From assembly GCA_944323055.1 (NCBI GenBank), contig CALUQZ010000015.1:1-42053 (forward strand): DNA of 42,053 nucleotides, read 5' to 3'. A program made the position numbers and the translations under genes. The stretch is from an uncultured Acholeplasmatales bacterium. GTDB taxonomy: Bacteria > Bacillota_I > Bacilli_A > Acholeplasmatales > Anaeroplasmataceae. Below the pieces are notes generated by a model. That model saw only the letters and a program-made list of their open reading frames with translations, was not told where the DNA came from and did not search any database. The stretch's first letter is position 1; the number at the start of each line of letters is the position of its first letter. Shown here one piece after another: positions 1 through 7,946 of the stretch.

Positions 1-570
1 TGACCAGAACGCTTCACCTAGGTTATAACCTACTTTCTTACCAGCTGCGGCTGCCTTTTCTAACATAGTTTCAATAGATTTAACATCATCAGCTGTATAG
101 AATGATGTATCATATTGAACATAGTATGTATTATCACCGGTATATGGATAAGCATATAAGTTTTCATTAAATGTCGCTAAAGATACACCAAGTTCTGAGT
201 TGTTTTCTGTTACGAAATCAGCATTATCACCAACTAGTCTAGCTAATGCACCTTTTTGATATAAGACTGTAATTTTATCTGATGCAAATTCATATACATC
301 TGGTCCTACTACCCAGTCTAATACTTCACTATCAACCTTATCAGCACCATGTGCTACATATGTGATATTATAAGTATTTTCATCACCTAAAGATTTACGA
401 TATTGTTTAAATTTTTCAAATAAACTTTCATTAAATTCTTGGTCAGATGCCGCACCTGAATAAGTTAAGTTAATAGTCTTTGGACCATCACTTTCTTCGC
501 CGCCACCACCACAGGCAGCTAAGCTTAGTGTTAATAAACTAACACCCATTAAAGCAAATAATTTTTTCAT
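1..570 (-). CDS. Sugar (probably maltodextrin) ABC transporter substrate-binding lipoprotein, 3' end cut off
   Basis: The first 190 residues of an extracellular solute-binding lipoprotein are visible; the gene runs off the left edge. It opens with a typical lipoprotein signal: Lys-Lys, a hydrophobic core and lipobox LAAC with the lipidated Cys at residue 20, followed by a Gly-rich linker. The mature part begins KTINLTYSG and contains the segment AYPYTGDNTYYVQYD, in the style of family 1 (MalE-like) sugar-binding proteins. AGGAGG at 581-586 lies 10 bases before the ATG, which supports the start. It is the fourth visible gene of the minus-strand run with malQ and the phosphorylase, so malto-oligosaccharides are the likely ligand; permease genes probably follow beyond the edge. 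Substrate is inferred from the neighbours. Confidence 0.8.
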   Translation of the reverse strand, partial: MKKLFALMGVSLLTLSLAACGGGGEESDGPKTINLTYSGAASDQEFNESLFEKFKQYRKSLGDENTYNITYVAHGADKVDSEVLDWVVGPDVYEFASDKITVLYQKGALARLVGDNADFVTENNSELGVSLATFNENLYAYPYTGDNTYYVQYDTSFYTADDVKSIETMLEKAAAAGKKVGYNLGEAFWS

Positions 571-611
571 CCTTTTTTTACCTCCTAATATTAAAATATT
601 TGCTGTTTTGA

Positions 612-1304
612 TTAATCTATTGCTAGATTAATTTCCTTAATTAATTTTGCTATCTTCTTAGAATCAAACCCCTTTAATTTTTCTTTATAATCGTTTTTTG
701 GTGTTAAATTTGATTCTATAAAGATAGTTTTAAAATTTAATGATTTAGCTGGTAATATATCGCATTCTAAATCGTTACCTATCATTAAATAATGACTAGC
801 CATAGGGGTTTTTAGTTTGGCTTTTTTAAAGAATTCTAAATTAGGTTTTTTAATACCATAATCACTTGATATGAAGATTTTCTTAAAATAATCTTTAATT
901 CCTAATTCTTCTAATTCTTTTAAGGTAAAGATTGTTTGAGCATTTGATAAAACATAAAGATTATAATCATTATTATTTTTTAGTTCTTCTAATAGTTCAA
1001 TTACCCCGTCATATAATTTAATGTATTTAGTTGATAATTTGCGAAAATTATATGCTATATCATCAATTATTAACATTTTATCTATTCCCTTAAATAATTT
1101 TGTAAATACATCAATTAGTTCAATTTCTTCTTTTTTCTTTTCTAATTTTTTAACTAACTTATAATATTTTTTCTTTAGTTTTAAAGGTTTATATATTTTG
1201 TATTTAGAAACATATTTACTAAAATTATCCCAAAAAGTTATATCTTCTTCATCTGTACAAATATCTATTAAAGTTCCATATAAATCAAAATAAATGTTTG
1301 TTAT
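612..1304 (-). CDS. HAD-family hydrolase with an apparent ATA start codon
   Basis: Haloacid dehalogenase-like phosphatase, about 230 aa. The nearest ATG is at 1076, but starting there would remove HAD motif I. The same frame is open for 76 more codons upstream and encodes IYFDLYGTL, the nucleophile-Asp motif. Downstream are motif II (YVLSNAQ), the motif III Lys (GIKKPN) and motif IV (MIGNDLECDI). No ATG, GTG or TTG exists upstream of motif I in frame; the only codon well placed behind the strong GGGGGAGG at 1311-1318 is ATA at 1302-1304 (ATT at 1293-1295 is a less well-spaced alternative). It lies between the phosphorylase and the sugar-binding protein, so it may dephosphorylate a sugar phosphate; that role is inference. 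Confidence 0.8.
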   Translation of the reverse strand: MTNIYFDLYGTLIDICTDEEDITFWDNFSKYVSKYKIYKPLKLKKKYYKLVKKLEKKKEEIELIDVFTKLFKGIDKMLIIDDIAYNFRKLSTKYIKLYDGVIELLEELKNNNDYNLYVLSNAQTIFTLKELEELGIKDYFKKIFISSDYGIKKPNLEFFKKAKLKTPMASHYLMIGNDLECDILPAKSLNFKTIFIESNLTPKNDYKEKLKGFDSKKIAKLIKEINLAID

Positions 1305-1318
1305 GTATAACCTCCCCC
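1302..1318 (-). promoter_or_regulatory. Ribosome binding site and ATA initiation codon of the HAD gene
   Basis: Read on the minus strand: GGGGGAGG, six bases, then ATA in the frame of the HAD protein. The Shine-Dalgarno match is among the strongest in the window and its spacing to ATA is ideal. A non-standard start lowers initiation and may set this gene's level below its operon partners. A base error in the source sequence is the main alternative. Confidence 0.6.
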
Positions 1319-1347
1319 TTATATTTTTTACCTAAAAAAACTAAAGT

Positions 1348-3645
1348 TTATTTTAGATGCCAAATCAGTTTATTATAATCAAGAATTGAACGGTCTGATG
1401 AAAATTTAGCGGCTGATGCCATATTTATTAAACATTTTTCATAGAATATATCTCTACCATACTCTTGATTGGCTATTAATTTAGTTTTAATATAAGAATC
1501 AAAATCTGCTAAAACTAAATAATTATCTGGGTTGTTGCCATTTAATAATGAATCATAAATAGCTTTAAATACCCCGCTTCCTAAATCATCAAGTGTACCA
1601 TCAATTAAAGATTCAACCACTCTTTTTAATTTTGGATTATTTTCTAATAATTCATAAGGATTATAATTTTCTTTTACTTTAGCTACTTCTCTAACATTTA
1701 AGCCAAAAATGTAGTTATTATTAAAACCAGCTTCTTCTGCTATCTCAACATTAGCTCCATCTAGTGTCCCAATTGTAGGGGTACCATTTAACATAAACTT
1801 CATATTAGAGGTTCCGCTAGCTTCCATTCCGGCCATTGAAATTTGTTCAGATAAATCAGCTGCACAAACTATTTTTTCAGCATACGATACATTATAGTTA
1901 GCTACAAACACAACTTTTAATATTTTGCTAACATCAGGATCATTATTTACTAAGTCCGCGATCGTGTTAATATATTTAATAATAGCTTTAGCCATATAAT
2001 AACCTGGTGCTGATTTAGCACCAAAAATAAAGGCTGTAGGTTTAAAGTCTTTAATTGAGCCATCTTTAATACCATAATAGATATATAGAATGCTAAAGGC
2101 ATTTAAAAGTTGTCTTTTATATTCGTGTAATCTTTTTACTTGAACATCAAACATAAAGTCAGTTGGTATTAAGATGTTATCATGTTTATAAATATAATCA
2201 CTTAAAATCTTTTTATTTTTTTGTTTTATAATTTTAAATTTTTCTAAGAATCTTTTATCAGTTACATAGCTTTTGACTTTAGATAATTCATCTAAATTAC
2301 AAATCCATTTATCTCCAATTAAAGAACAAATTTCTTTAGTTAAATTTGGGTTATTCAATACTAACCATCTTCTTGGCGTTATTCCATTTGTTACATTTTC
2401 AAACTTATCGGGATATAAGTTATACCAATCTTTAAAAGTATCCGCTTTTAAAATATTAGTATGAATTTCAGCTACCCCATTTACTTTAGCTGCTACAAAG
2501 ATTGCTAGATTAGCCATATGTACTAAATTATCTTTAATAATGTAATATTTAGTATTATCTAATGTGTTATCAATAATATCTTGTAATTTGATAATTTCAG
2601 TTAATACATCAGGTAAATATTTTTCTAACATCTCAACTGGCCATTTTTCTAATGCTTCACCCATTATTGTATGATTAGTAAAGTTAAATGATTGATGACA
2701 TATCTCTAAAGCTTCATTAAAAGACAAACCTTCTTTTTGTAACAATCTTAAATATTCTGGTATAGCTAGAGTTGGATGAGTATCATTTAATTGGAATATT
2801 TGATATTTAGCTATATCTTTTAAACTATGTTTTTTAGTTTTATATTTAGCTAAAACATCTTGAAGTGAGGCCGAAACCATAAAATATTCTTGTCTTAATC
2901 TTAAAACTTTGCCAAGATATGTATTATCATTAGGATATAAGACAGCTGTGATTTCTTTAGCATTATATTCATTAATTGCATTTTCGCTACCTTGCATATT
3001 ATCAAAGGCTTTAAAATCAAAACCTTCATAAGCTTCGCTTTGCCATAGTCTTAAAGTATTAACTACCTTACTATCATAACCAATAACTGGCATGTCATAA
3101 GGGATAGCCTTTACCTTCATATCTGAAAATTCAACTATTCTTGCATCTTCATCACGTCTAATTGAGAATGGGTCACCCCACTTTAGCCAATCATCAGCTT
3201 CTTCATTTTGAAAACCATTGATAAAGTTTTGTTTAAACAAACCGAAACGATATCTTATGCCATAACCATCTAAAGGAATACCTTTAGTGGCTGCTGATTC
3301 TAAAAAACAAGCTGCAAGCCTTCCGAGACCACCATTACCTAAAGCGGCATCTTCAACTTCTTCAAATTCATTTAAATCAATATGAAAATTAGCTAGTGCG
3401 TTTTTAACATCTTCAGTCATTTTCATATTTAGTAAGTTAGCATATACAAGTCGTCCTATTAAGAATTCGGCAGAGAGATAACCACATTTCTTAATGTCTG
3501 AACATCTTGTATTATGCCAATCATTACTTACTTTTAACATTATTAATTTAGATATTACATTATAAAGCTGTTTAACATTAGCTTCTTTTACATCTATTTG
3601 ATATTCTAACCTCATCAGTTCTTCTATTTCTTTTGTATAATCCAT
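1348..3645 (-). CDS. glgP: Glycogen/maltodextrin phosphorylase
   Basis: PLP-dependent GT35 phosphorylase of 765 aa that releases glucose-1-phosphate from alpha-1,4-glucans using phosphate. Visible family signatures are GYLSAEFLIGR and ALGNGGLGRLAACFL near the N-terminus, VKRLHEYKRQLLN in the middle, and SGTSNMKFMLNG with the PLP-binding Lys at about residue 616, followed by GTLDGANVE. The start ATG follows AGGAGG with normal spacing. It is slightly shorter than enteric MalP (about 800 aa) mainly at the N-terminus. It begins two bases after malQ, so the two are translated together: MalQ rearranges short maltodextrins and this enzyme phosphorolyses them. In this context it could be called malP; glgP is the broader family name. 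Confidence 0.95.
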   Translation of the reverse strand: MDYTKEIEELMRLEYQIDVKEANVKQLYNVISKLIMLKVSNDWHNTRCSDIKKCGYLSAEFLIGRLVYANLLNMKMTEDVKNALANFHIDLNEFEEVEDAALGNGGLGRLAACFLESAATKGIPLDGYGIRYRFGLFKQNFINGFQNEEADDWLKWGDPFSIRRDEDARIVEFSDMKVKAIPYDMPVIGYDSKVVNTLRLWQSEAYEGFDFKAFDNMQGSENAINEYNAKEITAVLYPNDNTYLGKVLRLRQEYFMVSASLQDVLAKYKTKKHSLKDIAKYQIFQLNDTHPTLAIPEYLRLLQKEGLSFNEALEICHQSFNFTNHTIMGEALEKWPVEMLEKYLPDVLTEIIKLQDIIDNTLDNTKYYIIKDNLVHMANLAIFVAAKVNGVAEIHTNILKADTFKDWYNLYPDKFENVTNGITPRRWLVLNNPNLTKEICSLIGDKWICNLDELSKVKSYVTDKRFLEKFKIIKQKNKKILSDYIYKHDNILIPTDFMFDVQVKRLHEYKRQLLNAFSILYIYYGIKDGSIKDFKPTAFIFGAKSAPGYYMAKAIIKYINTIADLVNNDPDVSKILKVVFVANYNVSYAEKIVCAADLSEQISMAGMEASGTSNMKFMLNGTPTIGTLDGANVEIAEEAGFNNNYIFGLNVREVAKVKENYNPYELLENNPKLKRVVESLIDGTLDDLGSGVFKAIYDSLLNGNNPDNYLVLADFDSYIKTKLIANQEYGRDIFYEKCLINMASAAKFSSDRSILDYNKLIWHLK

Positions 3646-3647
3646 TT

Positions 3648-5147
3648 TTACCTCCTATATTTTGTCACCAAGCTAGCAAGTCTTAAAGCTAATTCATTTG
3701 ACAAATTCTCCTTTAAAATTCGGTAAGACCAGTTATCAGTCGAAACTGTAGAAGGTAGATTCATTCTAGATTTGCCATCTTGACATAATAAGTCTTGCAT
3801 TGGAATTATACAAGTATCTGCTTTAGATGCATAAGCAAGTTCAATTACACATTCAACTAATTTATGTGGTTCTTCACCTAAATATTGAACATTTAGAAGT
3901 TCGCATTCTTTTTCTAAATCTTTATAGTAAATCTCAAGTTCTTCTTCTTTTAAGTCTAAAATATATTGATACAAAGGCATATTATCATGGGTACCTGTAT
4001 AGACAATATAATTATTAGTGTAATTTGATGGTTTATGTTCATTATCACTATGGCCATCAAAAGCAAACTCAATTATCTTCATGCCAGGATATCCTACTTG
4101 CTTCATTAAGGTTCTAACACCCTCATCAATTGTGCCCAAGTCTTCCGCTACAATATTAAGGTCTAATTTATCTTTAAATAAATCAAATTTAGGTCCATCT
4201 AGCCAACTACCTTTTCTTGCGTTTACATGTCCATATGGTATAGCATAATATCTATCAAATCCTCTAAAATGATCTATTCTTAAAATATCATATAGGTCAA
4301 AAGCTTTTGATATTCTCTCATTCCACCATTTATAACCATTATCTTTCATATATTGCCAATTATAGATTGGATTACCCCATAACTGACCATCTTCAGTAAA
4401 GGCATCTGGTGGACAACCTGCTACTAAAGTTGGAACTTTATTTTGATCAAGCAAGAACATTTCAGGATGCATCCAAACTTCAACACTATCATAAGCAATA
4501 TAAAGTGGCATATCACCCATTATCTCGATACCATTATCGTTAGCATATTTATGTAATTTGTTCCATTCATCTAAAAATTCATATTGAGTCCAAACCCAAA
4601 ATAAGTATTCTTTATAATAATCATTAATAATTCCTTCTTCTAATTCTTTAGAATAATTTTGATATGTTTTATCCCATTTATCCCAAGATATATAGTTATG
4701 AATCTTCTTAATAGTCATAAAAACTGCAAAATCTTTATATTCTCCTTTAGCTACAAAATCTAAAAAGTCTTTATTGTTACTATCAAAATTTAAGAAAGCT
4801 TTATATAACATTCCTATTTTACCATTAAAAAGCAAGCTATAATCTACTTTATTATCTTCATAACCTAATTTAACATCTTTGTAATCACTTAATTTTAATA
4901 ATCCTTTTTCTCTTAAAATATCAAAGTCTATAAAATAATAATTTAGGGCTGTAGAAGATACAGATTGATAAGGAGAATCACCATAATTAGTTGGAACAAT
5001 CGGCAAAACTTGCCAAATTTTTAATTTAGCTTTTTTTAGCCAATCTACAAAATGATAAGCTTCTTCTCCTAATGTTCCTATTCCATATTTACTAGGTAAT
5101 GAACTAATATGTAAAAGTAGTCCAGCCTTTCTTTCTTTTTCTTTCAT
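3648..5147 (-). CDS. malQ: 4-alpha-glucanotransferase (amylomaltase)
   Basis: GH77 amylomaltase, 499 aa from ATG at 5145-5147, preceded by AAGGGG at 8 bases. An ATG 33 bases further up lies inside the operator/promoter region and lacks a ribosome site, so I reject it. GH77 landmarks are GLLLHISSLPS and GDSPYQS (N-terminal region), GDMPLYIAYDS, PPDAFTEDGQLWGNP, the nucleophile Asp in LRIDHFRGF, the acid/base Glu in VAEDLG and the stabilising Asp in GTHDN. It disproportionates malto-oligosaccharides in the cytoplasm and feeds the phosphorylase encoded immediately downstream. It is the first gene of the divergent minus-strand mal operon, controlled by the operator-rich region at 5168-5282. Confidence 0.95.
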   Translation of the reverse strand: MKEKERKAGLLLHISSLPSKYGIGTLGEEAYHFVDWLKKAKLKIWQVLPIVPTNYGDSPYQSVSSTALNYYFIDFDILREKGLLKLSDYKDVKLGYEDNKVDYSLLFNGKIGMLYKAFLNFDSNNKDFLDFVAKGEYKDFAVFMTIKKIHNYISWDKWDKTYQNYSKELEEGIINDYYKEYLFWVWTQYEFLDEWNKLHKYANDNGIEIMGDMPLYIAYDSVEVWMHPEMFLLDQNKVPTLVAGCPPDAFTEDGQLWGNPIYNWQYMKDNGYKWWNERISKAFDLYDILRIDHFRGFDRYYAIPYGHVNARKGSWLDGPKFDLFKDKLDLNIVAEDLGTIDEGVRTLMKQVGYPGMKIIEFAFDGHSDNEHKPSNYTNNYIVYTGTHDNMPLYQYILDLKEEELEIYYKDLEKECELLNVQYLGEEPHKLVECVIELAYASKADTCIIPMQDLLCQDGKSRMNLPSTVSTDNWSYRILKENLSNELALRLASLVTKYRR

Positions 5148-5167
5148 ATAAATTACCCCTTTTTTAT

Positions 5168-5228
5168 AAAACGTTTTCACATGTATTATTTTAAACTAAT
5201 AAAAAAAATTTGCAAGCGTTTTTACTTG
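5168..5228 (-). promoter_or_regulatory. mal operon promoter flanked by two cre/LacI-type operators
   Basis: On the minus strand a -35 TTGCAA (5210-5215) and -10 TAAAAT (5188-5193) are 16 bases apart. A LacI-type site, GCAAGCGTTTTTACTTG on the plus strand (5212-5228), overlaps the -35. A second, AAAACGTTTTCACA (5168-5181), lies just downstream of the -10. Both have the central CG and partial symmetry of CcpA cre boxes or MalR operators. Positions across the promoter fit repression, either by the divergent LacI-family protein or by CcpA. Confidence 0.65.
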
Positions 5229-5255
5229 TTTTCGAAAAATCTCAAAATAACGCAT

Positions 5256-5282
5256 TTATTTTCGAAAAAATTTCGAAAATAA
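5256..5282. promoter_or_regulatory. Perfect 12-bp inverted repeat next to the lacI-type gene promoter
   Basis: Two arms of TTATTTTCGAAA and its exact complement TTTCGAAAATAA are separated by AAA. The element ends one base before the -35 of the divergent regulator gene. A degraded copy (TTGTTTTCGAAA, then TCTCAAAATAA) lies at about 5228-5250. The motif lacks the central CG of the cre-like sites nearby, so a second regulator or an autoregulatory operator is plausible. Confidence 0.55.
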
Positions 5283-5283
5283 A

Positions 5284-5311
5284 TTGAAAAAAGCATAAAT
5301 TAGTATATAAT
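5284..5311 (+). promoter_or_regulatory. Promoter of the LacI-family regulator
   Basis: TTGAAA (5284-5289) and TATAAT (5306-5311) are separated by 16 bases. Transcription would start near 5318, leaving an untranslated leader of roughly 160 bases before the ATG at 5482, long for such a compact genome. Confidence 0.7.
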
Positions 5312-5320
5312 AGTAATGGT

Positions 5321-5458
5321 GATAGCCTGAAAATAAAATGTATTTAATCTAAGCACGAGCATAAAAAGGGCATAAACGTGATCTATAGTTTACAATAGCT
5401 CCTCATGCTTAGCTTATAACAAAAAATTATTTTCATAGCTATGTGTGTCTTCGACACA
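5321..5458 (+). ncRNA. Candidate structured 5' leader RNA of the LacI-family gene
   Basis: The leader can close on itself. ATAGC (5322-5326) pairs with GCTAT (5438-5442), then TGAAAATAA (5328-5336) pairs with TTATTTTCA (5427-5435), giving 14 bp with one small internal loop. Inside, CTAAGCA (5349-5355) pairs with TGCTTAG (5406-5412) and, after one mismatch, GAG (5357-5359) with CTC (5402-5404). An inner hairpin TAAAC/GTTTA (5373-5377/5388-5392) is also possible. A separate hairpin TGTGTC-TTC-GACACA (5444-5458) stands just before the ribosome site. I do not recognise a known riboswitch class. Pairing was found by eye only. Confidence 0.45.
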
Positions 5459-5481
5459 TGAGAAAGGAATGTGAGATTAAT

Positions 5482-6465
5482 ATGAAAATAAAAGACATAG
5501 CCTACGACTTGCATCTATCAGTCTCTACAGTTTCTAAGGCATTAAATGGTGCTTTTGATGTCTCTAATGAAACTAAACAGCTAGTTCTAGACTATGCTAA
5601 AAAGGTTGGTTATAAAGCTAGAGACCAAAGACTAAAGACGACAAAAAAAAGAAGGTTATGTATTATCCACAGTGTTGATAATTTAACAAATCCTTCTAGT
5701 TTATTTATGGCGCTTAGTGCCGCTTTTTCAAAATATGCTGGGGAAAATAATTTTGAAGTGATTCAAGTAAGTGCTCATCAAATTGGGGAAAGTTATGATG
5801 ATTATTTAAAAGATAATCATTTTGATGGGGCCTTTATTTTAGGATTAAATTATGAAAGTCCCTTATTGAATAAAATTAAAGGAACTAATATACCTACTGT
5901 TTTATTTGATAATATAGTTGAAGGTGATAAAATATCTACAATAAACAATGAAAATTTAAATACAATTTCTAAATTAGTAACTCTATTACATAATAAAGGT
6001 CATAATAAAATTGGTTTTATTCATGGTGATAGGAGCTCTTTTATATCTAACGAAAGATATGCAGGTTACATTATTGGACTTGAAATGAATGGTATAGCCT
6101 ATAATCCAAATTATATTTATTTTGGTTCATATAATGAAGAATCAGGTTATAAAGCCGCATCTTTTTTCAAAAATACTGATGTTTCAGCTATAGTTTGTTC
6201 ATCAGACAGTATCGCAATAGGTCTAATTAGAGGACTTAAAGATATTGGGATTAGTTGCCCTGAAGATATTTCAATCACTGGTTATGATGATCTTGAAATA
6301 GCTAGCTATTTTACTCCGCCTTTAACTACAGTCCGTCAAGACCTAGATCTAATAGGAAATAGAGCTTTTGACTTGCTTGTCAGTATGTTAATGAATAGAA
6401 CAAATCAAAGAATTGTTATATTTTCAGATATTATAATTAGAGAGTCTATTAGAAATATTTTATAA
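5482..6465 (+). CDS. LacI/GalR-family transcriptional regulator, probable MalR
   Basis: A 327-aa LacI-family repressor. The ATG at 5482 gives the classic N-terminus MKIKDIAYDLHLSVSTVSKA (helix-turn-helix and start of the hinge); upstream in-frame GTG (5443) and ATG (5458) lie in or beside a hairpin and would add 8-13 atypical residues. The remainder is the periplasmic-binding-protein-like effector domain: FDGAFILG, NIPTVLFDN, HNKIGFIHG, the AIVCSSDSIAIGLIRGL strand-helix and the conserved GYDDLEIASYFTPPLTTVRQD near the C-terminus. It is divergent from malQ-glgP, so it probably controls that operon in response to maltose or maltodextrins. Assignment as MalR rests on context; CcpA itself is a paralogue and cannot be fully excluded. 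Confidence 0.88.
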   Translation: MKIKDIAYDLHLSVSTVSKALNGAFDVSNETKQLVLDYAKKVGYKARDQRLKTTKKRRLCIIHSVDNLTNPSSLFMALSAAFSKYAGENNFEVIQVSAHQIGESYDDYLKDNHFDGAFILGLNYESPLLNKIKGTNIPTVLFDNIVEGDKISTINNENLNTISKLVTLLHNKGHNKIGFIHGDRSSFISNERYAGYIIGLEMNGIAYNPNYIYFGSYNEESGYKAASFFKNTDVSAIVCSSDSIAIGLIRGLKDIGISCPEDISITGYDDLEIASYFTPPLTTVRQDLDLIGNRAFDLLVSMLMNRTNQRIVIFSDIIIRESIRNIL

Positions 6466-6545
6466 AAACTAGTAATAAAGATTTCAAGACCTATAATAAT
6501 CAGGATAATACCACCAGCTATAACAGTCTTATTTTTATATTGACA
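6459..6545 (-). pseudogene. Possible C-terminal fragment of an MntP/DUF204-type membrane protein
   Basis: On the minus strand, directly after a TAA, the frame reads CQYKNKTVIAGGIILIIIG and continues LEIFITSFYK into the 3' end of the lacI-type gene. The AGGIILIIIG motif followed by a short tail resembles the last membrane helix of MntP-like manganese exporters. There is no start codon and no N-terminal part, so if real it is a relic. The similarity is from memory of the family and the fragment is short. Confidence 0.3.
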
Positions 6546-6577
6546 TTAACATATATATTTGTGAGGTTTTAATAATT

Positions 6578-6745
6578 ATAAAAAAATGTATTTTTATAAT
6601 AATCTTATTATCTACTTTATGTTTATCAAGTTGTAATAAAAATTATAATGTAGGTAACACTATAACTAAAGATAACGTTTCTTATACACTTTACGATGCT
6701 AATAATTATAATCTTATGTATAATGATTTAATAATTGTTAGTTAA
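6578..6745 (+). pseudogene. Truncated lipoprotein, relic paralogue of the lipoprotein at 11009-12187
   Basis: A 55-codon frame opens with ATA (no ATG) behind GTGAGG at 6561-6566 and encodes KKCIFIIILLSTLCLSSC, a lipoprotein signal with lipobox LSSC. The next residues NKNYNVGNTITKDNVSYTL match the intact lipoprotein's NNEINIGDEIIKDGLIYEV almost position for position. A stop follows about 36 residues after the Cys, where the intact protein continues for more than 350. Together the non-standard start and early stop suggest a decayed or partial duplicate. The region 6466-6800 otherwise holds only the MntP-like remnant and a terminator. Confidence 0.6.
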
Positions 6746-6787
6746 TAAAACCTCCTAGTTAATGATATTTAAACTAGGAGGTTTTAT
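6745..6787. terminator. Bidirectional intrinsic terminator
   Basis: A perfect 16-bp stem, ATAAAACCTCCTAGTT (6745-6760) with AACTAGGAGGTTTTAT (6772-6787), has an 11-base loop and A/T flanks on both sides. It separates the plus-strand lacI/relic region from potD arriving on the minus strand. The right arm contains AGGAGG but no start codon follows it, so it is not a ribosome site. Confidence 0.85.
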
Positions 6788-6800
6788 ACTACTATAATAT

Positions 6801-7946
6801 TTATACTTTTGAATTATTACAAATCATCGTTATATCATTTAAATACTCTCTTGATATGTTTGCTAATACAGTACCCTTATATTCTTTATTTGGTAAAATA
6901 GGATAATAAGTACTAACAGCATAAGCAAAATTAGTAAGCCATATATTATCTGGATTATTTTCATTTGGTTCATAATTAACAATCATATCATAAGTGGCTT
7001 GTAAAGGTGTACAATAACCAACTACATTAGCATTTAAATAGGCATTTTCAGGTTCTAGTAAATAATTAATGAATTTATAAGCTAAATCAACATGTCGTGC
7101 TTTTTTAGTTATTACTAAGTTATCCATAAAGGCAATTGTATTATCTGGAATTAAAATATCAAATGTCAATGTTGAAATATCAGTTGATTCTTCAAGTTCA
7201 GTATATAACATATCTAAAAAATCACCAGTCCACATATAGGCTAAATCTAAATTATTAGCAGATACAGCCTTTTTTAAGGTGTCAGTACCCCACATATCAA
7301 AGTGAATATTATTAAGAGTTTCTTCAAACGCTGCTAAATTAATATCACTTTCTTCATTAACATTTAAATTATTATAAAACATTGCTGCTGAATAGGCATA
7401 ACGAGGTGTTTCATACATTCCAATACGAGTGTTACTTGGTAAGATACTTCTATCAAACAATAAAGAATAAGGATTAGATACATTAGCTATAGTATCTAAT
7501 AATTCTTCATTTGTCTTATTATACATAATACCCCAAGTCCCCCAAAAATATGGAACAAAATAATTAGTTAGACCATTTATTCTTTCATTTAAATCATCTA
7601 ATATTCCTTGAACACCTGGTAAAAAAGCATCATATGAATAATTTGGAATTTTACTAAAATCTAATTCTAATAATAAATCATTTTGATACATTTTTTCTAC
7701 CATATAATCTGATGGGACGACAATATCAAAAACAGTTGTTCCTGATTTTACTTTTGAATAAAATAATTCATTAGAATCAGCTAAAGATATTACAACATCA
7801 CAATTATATTCATTTTCAAAGTTTTGTACAACTTCATCATTAATATATTCTCCCCAATTTAGTATCAATAGTTTTTCTCTACCTGAACAACTACTGCTAA
7901 CGAAAAGGATTAAAATGAGAGCTAAGAAACTAAATATTTTTTTCAT
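6801..7946 (-). CDS. potD: Spermidine/putrescine-binding lipoprotein
   Basis: Solute-binding component of the polyamine ABC importer, 381 aa from ATG at 7946. That start gives a clean lipoprotein signal with lipobox SSSC and Cys at residue 20; a start 27 bases upstream would add a charged leader and is rejected. The mature protein begins with LLILNWGEYINDEVVQNFE, the hallmark opening of PotD. Further family segments are DIVVPSDYMVEKM, PYFWGTWGIMYNK and LAYMWTGD. The gene overlaps potC by 17 bases and is the last of potABCD. It is anchored outside the membrane and delivers polyamine to PotBC. Confidence 0.92.
   Translation of the reverse strand: MKKIFSFLALILILFVSSSCSGREKLLILNWGEYINDEVVQNFENEYNCDVVISLADSNELFYSKVKSGTTVFDIVVPSDYMVEKMYQNDLLLELDFSKIPNYSYDAFLPGVQGILDDLNERINGLTNYFVPYFWGTWGIMYNKTNEELLDTIANVSNPYSLLFDRSILPSNTRIGMYETPRYAYSAAMFYNNLNVNEESDINLAAFEETLNNIHFDMWGTDTLKKAVSANNLDLAYMWTGDFLDMLYTELEESTDISTLTFDILIPDNTIAFMDNLVITKKARHVDLAYKFINYLLEPENAYLNANVVGYCTPLQATYDMIVNYEPNENNPDNIWLTNFAYAVSTYYPILPNKEYKGTVLANISREYLNDITMICNNSKV

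Noticed and set aside
612-1076. HAD gene starting at the ATG at 1076
   Set aside because: It would remove HAD motif I, which is encoded in the same open frame directly upstream behind a strong ribosome site.
5148-5180. Longer malQ start at 5180
   Set aside because: The extra codons lie in the operator region next to the -10, without a ribosome site, and do not match the family start.
5443-5481. Upstream starts (GTG 5443, ATG 5458) of the LacI-family gene
   Set aside because: They sit in or at a hairpin without a ribosome site; the family start is at MKIKDIA (5482).
6772-6787. AGGAGG in the potD-side terminator as a ribosome site
   Set aside because: It is one arm of a perfect terminator stem and no start codon follows.
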